A stretch of DNA of 64,000 nucleotides from Carya illinoinensis (GCF_018687715.1 NC_056755.1:9621501-9685500); one strand, 5' to 3'. Numbered from the stretch's first letter, positions 11,496-22,660 are shown. A program made the numbers and translations. The notes: generated by a model from the letters alone, not told the origin.

Positions 11496-13535
11496 TTAAT
11501 GAATCTCCAGATTTGTTTTGCAAGTAGAGCTATATTAAAGCAATCTAGGTCCTTGAAACCCAACCCCCTTGCTTTTAACCAATCCAAGTTTCTTCCGACT
11601 TTTCCAATGAATTCCCTTCTCACCTCTCTTGTGACTCCACCAAAAAGTGGCTAGCATTGTTTCAATTTCTCTTAGTAGCATACTAGGTAGTTTGAATACA
11701 CTCATAGTGTATGCAGTACACTCATAGGGTATGCATTTATAGCTTGAAGTACACTTTTGATGAGAATGTCTTTCCCTGCAGCAAATAAAAACATAGTTTT
11801 CCAGCTATTGATCATCTTCCAGATTTTTTCCTTTAAACCCCTAAAGGTGTTGTACTTAGACCTCCCTACAACAGTTGGTAGTCCCAAGTATTTATTATAG
11901 TTGTTACACATAATTCCTTTAGCTTGTTGCATAATAAACTCCATTGTTTCAAGCTTAGTGTTAGAGCTAAAAAGGATGCTGGTTTTCTGCTTGTTTAGGG
12001 TTCGACTAGAAGCCATCTCACACTGAGCTAGGATGTATTAACTAGATACTATTCTCCCACTTTAGCACGAAAAAAAATGACACAATCATCAACAAAAAGA
12101 AGGTGATTTATCATTATACCTCCCCTTGAAGCTGATACTCCTTTAATAACTCCACTAGTTTCAACTTGTTGTAACAAAGAAGTGAGGCCTTATGCACATA
12201 TCAGAAATAAATAGGGGGACAATGGGTCACCTTGTCACAACCCTCTTTAAGGAATAAAATTCTTACCTGGCACTTCATTTACAATAAGAGAATGGGTAAT
12301 TGATCTTACAAGCCATGATCAGGCTTGTCCATTTAACCCCAAAACCTAGTTTCATCAGCAAAGCCTCTAAGTAGTCCTGTCATGCTTTTGACATGTCTAA
12401 ATTAATAGTCATGCTTCCTCTTTTCCTTTTTTCTTAGATTGCATTGAATGTAATAATTCATATGCAACTATTTATATTATCTGTGATCAACCTACCTATA
12501 ATAAATACACTTTGATTCTAACAAATGACCTCAAACAGAACAACTTTCATTCTATTAACCATAACCTTGGAAATCAACTTGTAAAAGACATTGCATAAGC
12601 TGATAGGTCAATGTTCATGCATAGTAAGAGGAGAGTTTACCTTGGGAATTAATGCTATATGAGTATAGTTAAGGTCCCTCTGCATCTGTCCAGAATTTAA
12701 GAACTATAGCACAACTTGTGACACTTCACTTCCCACTATTTCCCAATGATTCAAATAAAATCATGCACTAAAACCATTAGGCCCAGGAGATTTAAAATGG
12801 GACATTTGTTTAAGAGCTAAAGTCACTTCATTTTCAATAAACTGCTTACTCAGGCCTGCCCTCATGTCATCTTTAATTCTTATATCAACCCCCCACAAGC
12901 ACTACTCAATGACTCTAGTTGAAGGTTTAGAGGATTTGAAAATATTTAAGAAGTGAGTTCTAAAACCAGTAGCAATATTAGTAAACTCAGTTAACATTCT
13001 TCCTATCAGTTACCTTCTTAATTGTATTCTCTTTTCTTCTTTGATTCACACGTGTATGAAAATATTTCATGTTTTTATCGCTCCTTCTAACCAATGCCTC
13101 TTTGCTCTTTGTTTCCACTTAATGTTTTCTTGATCTAACAAGAAGTCAAGGTCCGGTTGAACCTTTTTCTGTTCTGCCATACATTCTAGACCATGTTGTT
13201 TCCGTAAATTGCTCAAAAACTGTGTTTTCTATCTAATAGCACTTGTTCCTCTCAAAGCTTCTACTCCACTTTTTAAGCCCCATACTGCACCTTTCGAGCT
13301 TGTATTGTACATTGTCGATCCTATCCCCCCTACCTGTCCTCCCTACCAATTTGAGACCACTACATCATGACATCCCTCGTCTTTAATCTAGTTTGCCTCA
13401 TATTTAAAATAAGGCTGAAATCTTCTAACTGAAGTATGCTCAGGTAAAAAATGCATTAAAATAGGGGAATGATTAGAGCACACTGCAAGTGAAGTAGGCA
13501 CAGAATGTTCGTGATACTTTGCTCTCCAAACTGAT

Positions 13536-13765
13536 TTTTGAGTTTTGAGAAAGAAAAAAAAAGTTGAATAAAAAATATTATAAAGTTAAAATATTATAAG
13601 AATATATTTTTATAATATTGTTTTTGTTTGAAAATTTAAAAAAGTTATAATTATTTTTTATTTGAAAGTTTGAAAATATTGTAATAATTAGTTTAAAAAT
13701 TTTGTATTTAAATTATGTTTAGGAATAAGATGATATGAGATCAAAATAGAAATTTGTGTCCGTCT
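13536..13765. repeat. 3' half of the MITE interrupted by the LINE
   Basis: It resumes GAGAAAGAAAAAAAAAAGTT, then GAATAAAAAATATTATAAAG, and ends near GTCTGAGGCTCC. Immediately after, the sequence matches the right duplicate again (TTTTCTATCTTGGATG versus TTTTCTAACTTGGATA at 41308). Confidence 0.5.
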
Positions 13766-14042
13766 GAGGCTCCAAACCTACTCTTGTTTTCTATCTTGGA
13801 TGCTAAAAAATGATAATTGATGAAAAAGCACCTCCAACACAAACTGCCATTAACAAGGCCAACAACCCCACCACCATACAAATCTTTCGATCCTACACTA
13901 TCTTTTAGAGGGCAATCGGCTCATAATCATAAGATTGGCATCACTATACAACACCACATGAACACCACCATAACAGAAGCTGCTTCATTTTTCACTCTGT
14001 TCACACCCTCTTCCCAACCCAAATTAAAGGGAAAAAAAATTT

Positions 14043-14060
14043 GGGGGGGGGGAGGGGGGG
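14043..14060 (+). repeat. G-run, 10 G + A + 7 G
   Basis: An almost pure G tract in the left duplicate only. The right duplicate has AAAAAGGGGGGAAAA at the equivalent place (about 41560). Replication slippage or an assembly artefact is possible; it could form a quadruplex. Confidence 0.6.
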
Positions 14061-14268
14061 ACATTTCAATGAAAGTCTAGAGCCTTTGTTTTCTACTTCC
14101 CAAATATGCAATTTTAGTTCTTTTGTCATGGATTAAGTGATTGAAGAAAAGTGCTCTTGCTTTTGTTTCTTTAAGTTCAAAAAACAGAAGCGAGACCACC
14201 ACCAGTTTTGGAACATCCCGGCCTCTGCCTCAGGTACTCCATTGTAAATAAAAGTATGCCATATCCAG

Positions 14269-14346
14269 TCACCAGTGCCTCCCTTGAGAACCACCACCTC
14301 CACCTCTGTTCTTTGCAAATAAGGTATTCTTGGGTTTTGGAATCTC
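14269..14346 (-). pseudogene. MED26 terminal-exon fragment at the duplication edge
   Basis: On the - strand this reads [14 protein letters not shown], a Gly run, then SQGRHW and TGA (stop at 14269-14271). It matches the C-terminus of the complete MED26 gene at 41779-41860. The match covers the 3' flank as well, back to 13770, and stops abruptly at 14346, where the full gene continues with ATGTCCATCACC. The eight upstream exons are absent from the window's left half, so this is a truncated remnant, not a gene. It shares the duplicated convergent 3' end with the LOTUS copy. Confidence 0.85.
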
Positions 14347-15168
14347 ACTAGCATTATTCTAAACCCATCCCCTGGTGGGAGTTTTGCATTGGATGGTGTA
14401 AAAAGGAGTTTTACACCCTGTCTCTTTCCCAGCATCACTCCAAAGTAAATTTATAAGTTCACCAAAGCTACAATAATATAAGTTCACCAAAGCTACAATA
14501 ATATATTATAAATTCATTTTAGTTTATAAATTTATTTAAAAAAAGGAAAAAAAACAAGCAAACATCTTCTAATTTGGACAGGCAAACGAGTAGGTCACTC
14601 AACCCTTGTTGAGTGCTAGTCTGCTAGATATGACGACTGAGCTCAGCCTTTATGGGGTGTGCTTAGTCCTAATCCAAGTTCTAGACATTTCTTCTTGATA
14701 AGGACGATCTACTACTCTATTCCAAACAAGGAGATGCAGATTTATGAATAGAACATTAATTTCTTAAAGTAACAATTGGCAAAGATATTCAAGATGGCAT
14801 AATTATGCTTCTAGTTTGAATATTCAAGAGCTAGCACATAATTATGCATTATTGTAAAACACACCCCCTCCCTCTTGAAAAAAACAAAAACAAAAAGAAA
14901 AAAGGAAGTTAAGAGGTTAGTTAGATAGTTGAGATTGACAACCGAATGGTTATCAAGGATATCTTAAAGGAAATTGGAGTATCTTGATGTCATAATTGGT
15001 GTCGTTGATGGCAAGGATACCTTAGAATGGGAGGAAATCAAGGGTTAGGATTGGCTTGGTGTCATGCCAATTGATCTGACCGTCCCACACATCATTCTTC
15101 CTCTTCTTTTAGCTTTGTTGGGAAGAGGAACAAAGTTCTTAGTTCAGTAATTTGGTTCCTTCTCCCAC
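14347..15168. other. Intergenic, no gene seen
   Basis: AT-rich sequence with a perfect back-to-back 27-bp duplication (ATAAGTTCACCAAAGC unit, about 14454-14508), an A-rich tract near 14880, and no convincing reading frame. Confidence 0.6.
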
Positions 15169-15173
15169 CTAAT

Positions 15174-15385
15174 TGTTAGTGATGTCTCCAATGCAACTAC
15201 ATCTGAAGGTTCCTCACAATTGAAGACCGATTCTATATGAATTTAAATACTTGTATATATTAGATATGATCTCATCCGTAATTTAATTTGATGTACAACT
15301 CATACTCTGTAATAGAATTGTTTATAAATGATATACATCACTCTGTTTTGGTAAGTAAGTCAAAACACTTTCAAACTTTCTTTCA
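15174..15385 (+). repeat. Copia 5' LTR
   Basis: It begins TGTTAGTGATGTCTCC and ends AACTTTCTTTCA. It is collinear with the 3' LTR except for a small deletion after CGATTCTATA. Confidence 0.85.
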
Positions 15386-15424
15386 TGGTATCAGCCTTTT
15401 TCTTCTAACGCATTCTTGATCCTC

Positions 15425-18099
15425 ATGGCTTCCGCATCCTCACTTTTCCCAATATTTCTCAGCTTTGTTCTATTAAACTTGATGGTACCAACTATCTTAG
15501 CTGGTTATCTCTTATTGTTCATGTTCTTCGTAGTAATGATTTGATGGGCATTGATGATGGTTCTAATGCATGCCCCTCTAAGTTTCTTCCTAATGATGTT
15601 GATGATGAACAACTGCTGAATCTTGCTGATTCTCTATGGAATAAGAAAGATCAATTTATTCTTAGTTGGCTTAATGCCACTTTAGCTGAATTTGTCTTAT
15701 CCATTGTGTATGACCTTCACACATCTCGTGAGGTATGGCTTTCCCTTTCCTCTAAATTTACTTCTTAGTCATAATCTCGAATTACTCAATTGAAACAACA
15801 ATTACAGTCTGAAGAGTAATGAAGTGTGTGACTCATATCAAATGGGCAAGAGCAAAAGTCTTACATTTTTTACCTCTTCTCGGGTTTCAACTTCTCCTCT
15901 CCAACTTATTCACAGGGATGTGTGGTGCTCTCCAGTAGTATCTTTAGGTGGTTTTCAATACTATGTAATTTTCATAGATGACTACTCCTGATATACTTGG
16001 ATGTACCCACTACTTAATAAATTTGATGTATTTCCTCCCTTTGTTAAGTTTAAAGCATTAGTTGAAAATCAATTTTCTTGCTCTATTCAACAACTTCAAA
16101 CTAAAAATGGGGGTGAATACATTTCTTATTTTTTTCGCTCATTCCTAAATCAACATGACATTTTTCATCGCTTAAGTTGTCCCTACACTGCACACCAAAA
16201 TGGTCTCCCCGAGAGGAAGCATAGGCATCTTGTCGAAATGAGTCTTTCCATGCTTGCTCAATCTAGTTTATCTAATAAATTTTGGATTGAAGCACTTCTC
16301 ACCTCTTTTTTTTTTTTATTAATCGACTACCTACTCCTACACTTCAAAACTCTACTTCTTTTTTTACTTTATTTAACCAACATCCTGACTACACATCCCT
16401 ATGCACATTCAGTTGTGTTTGCTTTCCCATGCTATGCCCATATACACCACATAAGCTTACATTTCGCAGCAAACAATGCATCTTTGTTGGTTATGGCACT
16501 CATCAAAAAGGATATTGATGCCTTGACCCTCCAACTAACAAGGTGTATGTCACTTGTCATGTTGTATTTGATGAAACTAAATTTCCAGCCAAATCTTCTA
16601 CTCCCTCTACTAATCCTCTTTCTCAATCTATTCCATTTTCTTCATTACTTACAGTCTCCACTTTAATGATAGACTCTATTCCATCATCATATTCTTCTAC
16701 CCTACTACAGATTCATCTACCTATTCTCAGTCTTCTTCCCAAAATTATAATTCTATACCTTCACCTCCTCCACGCTTTATTGTCACCTGTAGTCAGACTG
16801 GGTCTTTACGTTTTTGTACCTTTCCTAATTACACTCTTTTCTACTCAACCAAACACCATCTTAACAGTGTGGTTTACTCTATCTGAACCAACATGTTATT
16901 TGTAGGCTTTGGTCTCACCTGATTAGCGTGCTGCGATGGGAGCTGAATTTGATGCATTAATTGCCAATGGCACTTGGACTTTGTGTCCTCGCCCACTACA
17001 TTAGAACATTGTTCGCAATATATGGGTATATAAACTGAAAAGAAAACCTGATGGTTCTATCGAGCGATTTAAAACTCGCTTGGTTGCCAAGGGCTTTGAT
17101 CAAAAGAGTTGTGCTGATTTTGCTAAGACCTTTAGCCCTGTAGTTAAATCATCCACTATCAGACTTATACTTGCATTGTCTATTAATTTTGATTGGTGCA
17201 TTCGATAGTTGGATGTATCTAATGCTTTTCTTAATGAATACTTGAATGAAACTGTATATATGGAATAGCCTTATGGGTTTAGTGATGCCACTCATCCTGA
17301 CCATCTATGTCTTCTCTGAAAAGCTTTTTATGGTCTTAAACAGGCACCAAGGGCTTGGTACCAATGCTTGTCTCAAGCTCTCATTGATCTTGGCTTCCGA
17401 ATATCAAATGTTGATACATTACTTTTTATCTATATTTCGGGTTCTATTTCTATATATATATTGTTCTATGTTGATAACATCTTAATCACAAGAAATCACT
17501 CTCTAACTATTTTCTCATTTATTACTCAGCTTAGGTCTACATTTGCTATGAAGGACCTTGGTGATCTAGATTATTTTCTTGGCATGCAAGTCCATTGAGA
17601 TTCGATTGGTCTTCCCCTTCGATAGTCCAAATATATAATCAACTTATTGCATCGTGCCAAAATGATTGGTTGTAAACCTTATGCAGCTCCATGTGTTAGT
17701 GGTTCTAAGCTCTCAACTTCCGAACACGTTCCATTCTCTGAGGATGAAACAAACACCTATCGCCAGCTAGTAGGTGCTCTTCAGTATTGTACTATTACAC
17801 AGCTAGATTTGGCCTTGTTTGTGAACCATTTGTGCCAGTTTATGTATCAACCCATGTCCTCTCACTGGATTGCTCTTAAACGTGTCTTATGTTACCTAAA
17901 TGGCAATGTGGATCATGGCTTGTTTTACCGAAAGGGCTCTGTGCAGCTGCAAGTGTATTGTGACTCTGAGTGGGCTAGTGATCCCGATAGCAGGCATTCA
18001 ACTACAAGTTTTGGTGTTTTTCTTGGTAACTGTCTTATTGCCTGGAGTGCTAAGAAACAATCAGTCATAGCCCGATCTAGCATTGAAGTTAACCACTAA
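15425..18099 (+). pseudogene. Copia gag-pol remnant
   Basis: Pieces in order: a gag start (15425-15768), integrase core with DDYS and the NGGEY motif (about 15960-16300), a reverse transcriptase start (about 16936-17590, containing VYKLKRKPDG-like residues, QLDVSNAF and a YVDN motif in place of YVDD), and RNase H (17647-18099, ending SVIARSSIEVNH). The gag end, zinc knuckle and protease are missing, and several stops and frameshifts separate the pieces. The Asn in the catalytic YVDD motif would by itself disable reverse transcription. Confidence 0.8.
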
Positions 18100-18204
18100 T
18101 GATCAGATAGTTGATGTTTTTACTAAAGATCTTACAGTTTCTTGGTTTCTCCTTCTTTATTACAAGCTTCATGTTAATACACCCCCACTCAGCTTGTAGG
18201 GGGC

Positions 18205-18426
18205 TATCAGTGACGTCTCCAATTCAACTACATTTGAAAGTTCCTCACAATTGAAGACCAATTCTATAGGATATCTTAGTTTGAATTCAAATACATGTAT
18301 ATATCATATATAATCTCATTGGTGATTTAATTTGATGTACAGCTACTCTGTACCAGAATTGTTTATAAATGATATACATCATTCTATTTTGGCAAGTAAG
18401 CCAAAACACTTTCAAATTTTCTTTCA
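18205..18426 (+). repeat. Copia 3' LTR
   Basis: It begins TATCAGTGACGTCTCC (TG mutated to TA) and ends AATTTTCTTTCA, followed by TSD CTAAT. Confidence 0.85.
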
Positions 18427-18564
18427 CTAATTAACTTTAATTTAAGATATCATGAAATTTTTCTAAGCAGATTTGGCGCGCTGCTTTCATTTGGCGGGAA
18501 GTTGGCGAGTGGCAAATCTGCTTATAGCACTACAGAAAAGTACCAGAACGATGTTGGGCCTGAA

Positions 18565-19025
18565 GTTGGCAAAATAGCCACAGTTTGGGCCTGAACTCTT
18601 GACCCATTCAAAGTTCAAAAGCTAATTATGAAAAAAAATCACTAATAACAACTAATTAAATGAAAAAATATTATATTTGTAAGTCGGTAAGGAAGACACG
18701 TCATCTATACTATTAACATGTTAATATTTAATTCAAAAAATAAGTTGAATTAATTTAAAAATAAAATCCTATTATATTATCTGAATAAAATGTGTTGGGC
18801 CCTAAAGTCTTGGCTCATTTTAGAGTTCAAAAGTTAATTATAAAGAATTATAAAAAGAAAATACTAATAACAACTAATTAAATAAAAAAATATTATATTT
18901 ATAAGTTGGCAATGAAGACACACCATTTACACGATTAACATGTCAATATTTAATTCACAAAATAAGTTTAAAATTTAATTTTTTTAAAAATAAAATCTTA
19001 TTATATGTTATTTGTATAAAATGAT
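18565..19025. repeat. Imperfect tandem duplication, about 230-bp unit
   Basis: Two consecutive units share TTGGGCC...AAAG, AGTTCAAAAG, AATAACAACTAATTAAAT, AAAATATTATATTT, GAAGACAC and AACATGT..AATATTTAATTCA, in that order. Together they cover about 18565-18790 and 18790-19025. No coding sequence. The rest of 18432-19800 is AT-rich with no gene seen. Confidence 0.65.
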
Positions 19026-19801
19026 ATATCTTCTACGCTGACTCATAAAGATATATTCAATAAAAATTCTATGATAGATTAAGCATGTGCATCGATCCTA
19101 ACTTCAGTTTTAACAAGTACAGCAAAAATCCCCCTCGTTTAGAGATCATGTTAATTCCTGAATATGAACTCTGATACATGAAGTATGGTTGCGGTTCATT
19201 TCCTAATTAAATGTGCCAAAACTTCTTTAACCGTTTGTTACCTAAATTCTCTTCATCTCATCTTTCTTTCTGTGATAAAAAAATGGCGGAGAATAAAGCC
19301 ATTCTTGCAGTTCAAGTAGCACAGAAAATTGTGGTCAAGGTCACGTTAAAAAGGACAAAAACGCTTTAATTAGTGGGAAATTATATGGTCCTAATCACGA
19401 TCTATTGTTTGATAGTACTGAATTCTTTCTCTCGTGATAAATTTAAAAGTAATGATTTGTGTAATTATTTTTACGAATTTTATGTGCACTCTACTGATAT
19501 AATTAATTAAATTAATTTTTTTAATATATAATTAATTACATCAATAAAATGTATAAAAAAGTACGCAAAAACGATTGAGATAACATTTTTGTAAATTCAA
19601 TATTGCTAGGCTTTAACGCAAAAAGGTCAGCCTAGATGCTATCATGTCATACGCAGTGATAAATTTCAATCATTGCCAAATAGAGGCCAAGAAAAATAAA
19701 CAAATCATCATTAGCATACACAGAAAAACAAGAATTTCATTACACAAACATCATTAGGGAATTAGATGCAGCACGTTGATTAATATTATCGGGGAGGCAA
19801 G

Positions 19802-20381
19802 TCACGAATCAAGAAGATCAATAATTCCTAAAACTACATAACAAAGTTGCTTCAAAGCCTCCTCCCTACGTGCAAGCTCTGACGGATAAGCCGATCCTGG
19901 ATACCGTTTGAAGACATTGCGGCAAGCATTTGGGTAATCCGCGGCTGCAGAAGCGTGCATGTAGGCATAGTCATAGGACTCATCAATCAAATCCTGCGCA
20001 GAAGCTTGGAGAGCGTCACCGGCATAGGCATATATACTTGGCAGCGCACTCCTTGAGGACCTTCTTTAAGATCGTGTCGTTTGTAGTGCTAAGCAATTGA
20101 GGCGAGAGGAAAGAGGAAGTAGCGGTGGCATTTGCCATTCCAATCCCGACCATGATGACTGCCAATCCCTTGGTATCAGCATTCAGGCTGGTGGGATCGG
20201 ATTTGAGAGACGATAGGCAAAGTTCGTAATATTTGGTGCTTTTGCAAGTCTTTTGGATCTGACTGGCATCCCCAGTCACAAAAATGTATGGTTGGTGAAA
20301 AACATAGGGAGGAAATGCGAGGGAGAGAAGAGAGATCACTAGCAATAAGAAAATTGCAGAAGAACCCATTTTAGAGAACAA
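19802..20381 (-). pseudogene. Invertase/pectin methylesterase inhibitor-like gene with a frameshift
   Basis: This single-exon frame starts MFSKMGSS (a second Met at residue 5 gives the better signal peptide: a Leu/Ile/Val-rich core, then a processing region before SQIQKTC). It reads as the PMEI fold: the Cys pair TCKSTKYYELC, helix LNADTKGLAVIMVGIG, and the third Cys in KECAAKY. At about 20031-20036 (TATATA) the frame shifts by one base. The remainder (LIDESYDYAY, NACRNVFKRYP with the fourth Cys, then CYVVLGIIDLL) continues in another frame to a stop at 19802. Rejoined length would be about 190 residues, normal for the family. Secreted members of this fold inhibit cell-wall or vacuolar invertase or pectin methylesterase; which target applies cannot be told. 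One extra base suggests a recent pseudogene or a sequencing error. Confidence 0.75.
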
Positions 20382-20429
20382 TCAAGTAGAATGGAATTAA
20401 GCAAAAACTGTTTGTGAGAGTGCCTTTTC

Positions 20430-20456
20430 TTTCTTATATAATATATATATATATAC
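20430..20456 (-). promoter_or_regulatory. Candidate TATA region of the inhibitor-like gene
   Basis: TATATATATATATTATATAAG on the - strand (shown in part) lies 50-75 bp upstream of the first ATG. It could equally be a simple TA repeat. Confidence 0.4.
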
Positions 20457-20599
20457 AGAGCTCCTTAGACTTAATTTTATCTTTTCCTGAGCAGATCATA
20501 TGATCTGTGTCTTTTGGCTTATGTTATTAATTTAATCATACAATTGAGTTGTTTACTACTATATATGTTGATGTGAGGCCTATTCTGGAAGGATAGTTT

Positions 20600-21545
20600 G
20601 CGAATAATTATGACCTCATTTGGCAGCTTCCAACACTATGTCACCGGTCACCACCAACCACAAAGTAGACCCTCAATCCAATGTTTTTTTCAGCTCTTGA
20701 ATGTTCTGTTATACGCATCATATATATGTGTTCCCTGTTCAGCCAAGATAACGCTGAACCCATTTAAAGACCAGTCTAATTAATTTGTAAAGCCAAGATA
20801 ATGCTGAACATTTCAACGGGTCCGAGCACTTTTATTCAAAACATCGATTGTGCGTCTAACAAGAATCCCTTTGCATCTGAGAATGTTCTGCCTTCTTCTA
20901 ATATCCCCAGTCTACCTATTGAAAGCTATCCGGTGTCAAGTTTTTGTTCAGTTTAAACCAGCTTGTGTTATGTTAATGACTGCCAGTTCTAAGAATCCCA
21001 GCATGGTTTTGGAATCCTCCCTAAAGTGGTTTCTAACACTCGGGATCCTGCACATGCCAGGTGGGTATTGAGAACCTCTTTTCATGTAATATTGTAGATC
21101 ATGCTTCATATCAGATTACCGAAACTAATTCAAGGGGAACTCCTGAGAAATTATGCAAGATTGGCTGTGATCTATCATTCCCGAGTGTAATTGGGAATTA
21201 GATGTCGATTCTGGTAATTCTCAGAATGGAAACAAATTTTGTTATCAATCACCAGAAGTGGATAAAAAAAAAAAAAAAACTGCATAATTAACCGCCATGA
21301 AATTTAACTACATAATAATAATAATTGTGACCAAGAATGAAAATTGATATAAAATCATGCATATCCAATCCGATTGTAAAACTAAATTCAAAGTAGTAAT
21401 TGGAATCTGAGATAACTCTGAACCCCAATCCGATCGAACCCTAAAGTTAAAGTTAATCTGATCATATATCCAAATTCATGATCATGCCTACCTTCAATTT
21501 CTATGTTTCTGCATCTTCATCGATCTCAAAGTCGCTGATGCCGGG
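20600..21545. other. Intergenic with an unassigned coding-like stretch
   Basis: Around 20840-21070 the + strand has broken reading frames with ordinary codon texture (for example FASENVLPSSNIPSLP in one frame, KNPSMVLESSLKW in another). I do not recognise the source; a gene or retroelement linker fragment is possible. An A-run lies at 21267-21281. Confidence 0.35.
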
Positions 21546-21550
21546 TGTAC

Positions 21551-22600
21551 CTACGTATAGATTGAGTTCATATCCGCTGGAGGACCGTGCATTTGATCAT
21601 CTGGTAAATTAGTCTGCATCATGGGGTTCTGTACATTAATAGGCGGAATCAGCTGCATGCTGGGATTGTAATTGAACATTGGAGGCAACAAGGAGTTGTT
21701 GACTGATATATTTTCCATCAATCCAACAGTCAGATCATAATAGATCGGATAGCTCGGGGGAGAATACTGTATCATAGTACTAATAGACATGTTTCCATGT
21801 GAAGAACAAGCCTCGTCGACCTTGACAACCTTCATCGGATCGGCTAAAGGATTAATACAAAACGGAAGCAAAGAGGAATGATCACCCTGATCATAAGATG
21901 AATAGAAATCGGGCCACTGCAGGCCGTTATGATCATCCAGTGATTTTACACAAGACTTAGGCATAGGCAGCAGGTCACTAGCCTGATCTAGTCCAACATT
22001 AATCCTTTGAATCATGCCCTGATCAGTGTAGTTAGGAAAATCGCTTGGGATTGATCCAAAGACGTTGGAGTTGCCCGTTATTTCTAATGCTGCATCAATA
22101 TTCATCGCATAGGAGTTGTTATCTGCGGCCTTTAACATGTCGATTTTTCTCTGCACTGCTTCAATCTTCGTATCCAGAAACCCTTGAGCTATCCTTAGTT
22201 GTTCATAAGAGAAATAATCCATACGTTCATCCCACGTCCGAAACATGTTACTCCTGCAATTTTCCATGCGCTTTCTTGAAATCTCTTTATCAATATTCTT
22301 CTTGCGGTCAATGAAGTAGTCAGATAAATCCTGAGTTCCTCTCTTACGTGCGCTACTAGTGTTGGACTTGAATTTGTTGACCAAGGTTCTGACGCAATCT
22401 TCATCGTTTTCAGGCCAGGTTGCCATATCGCAGGGATGGCCATTTCGTCTGGGACCGTAGATGATCATGCACGCCTTGATGCCACAGAGAGTGGAGATCT
22501 CGTAAAGCTTCTTCTCCAAACCCTTTTTTCTCTTATGATAGGTTATCATTCGGGACTTGTCGTTGCTTATGAATTCCATGCTTCTTCTTCTGCGCCCCAT
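21551..22600 (-). CDS. Type I MADS-box transcription factor (M-gamma, AGL80-like)
   Basis: An intronless 349-residue frame. The first 60 residues form a MADS domain (MGRRRRSMEFISNDKSRMI, then KKGLEKKLYEISTLCGIKAC and MIIYGP). It has the Cys-rich STLCGIKAC variant, and a WPENDEDCVRTLVNKF segment follows. Both are marks of the M-gamma group that includes AGL80 and PHERES-like proteins, which act as DNA-binding heterodimers, mainly in female gametophyte and endosperm. Residues 85-165 are charged and helical (QLRIAQGFLDTKIEAVQRKI), a likely dimerisation segment. The C-terminal half is Met/Pro/Asn-rich and low in complexity, as in relatives. No K-box of type II genes is present. The frame is intact and ends in a stop at 21551. 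Its neighbours are unrelated. The subgroup is inferred from motifs alone. Confidence 0.88.
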   Translation of the reverse strand: MGRRRRSMEFISNDKSRMITYHKRKKGLEKKLYEISTLCGIKACMIIYGPRRNGHPCDMATWPENDEDCVRTLVNKFKSNTSSARKRGTQDLSDYFIDRKKNIDKEISRKRMENCRSNMFRTWDERMDYFSYEQLRIAQGFLDTKIEAVQRKIDMLKAADNNSYAMNIDAALEITGNSNVFGSIPSDFPNYTDQGMIQRINVGLDQASDLLPMPKSCVKSLDDHNGLQWPDFYSSYDQGDHSSLLPFCINPLADPMKVVKVDEACSSHGNMSISTMIQYSPPSYPIYYDLTVGLMENISVNNSLLPPMFNYNPSMQLIPPINVQNPMMQTNLPDDQMHGPPADMNSIYT

Positions 22601-22647
22601 CTTTTGGTGGTGTGAAAAACTGAAATTTTAAGATCTCAAACATGCAC

Positions 22648-22660
22648 CGTAGTTTTATAG
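22648..22660 (-). promoter_or_regulatory. Candidate TATA box of the MADS gene
   Basis: On the - strand TCTCTATAAAACTACGG lies about 50-60 bp upstream of the ATG at 22600, a normal position for a plant TATA box with a short leader. Confidence 0.5.

Larger units (their letters stand above)
4570..13535 (-). mobile_element. L1-like LINE, 5'-truncated and decayed, split by a Gypsy element
   Basis: The element runs on the - strand. Its poly(A) tail appears as the T-run at 4570-4582, preceded by a short 3' UTR (to 4647). The body resumes at 9888 after the Gypsy insertion. On the - strand, in element order, one sees the C-terminal end of an endonuclease domain (about 13500-13350, Asn-His-Ser-Pro-Ile), the reverse transcriptase core FVDD (about 12090), the conserved stretch YLGLPTVVGRSK (in 11702-12016), a zf-RVT-like Cys segment (about 10760-10620), and an RNase H tail, GIGIIIRDSEG (10263-10081). 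Frameshifts and stops interrupt all of it, so it is dead. Removing the Gypsy insertion joins the RNase H end to the 3' UTR smoothly, which supports one original LINE. Confidence 0.75.
15174..18426 (+). mobile_element. Copia LTR retrotransposon, decayed
   Basis: Short LTRs lie at 15174-15385 and 18205-18426, with perfect TSD CTAAT (15169-15173 and 18427-18431). The primer-binding site TGGTATCAG at 15386 is the initiator-methionine type. The polypurine tract AGCTTGTAGGGGGC precedes the 3' LTR. The interior holds broken gag and pol. Confidence 0.88.

Noticed and set aside
14133..14438. A 101-residue - strand frame at 14438-14133
   Set aside because: It is out of frame with the MED26 tail it overlaps. 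The equivalent frame in the intact gene (41864-41643) is also a shadow.
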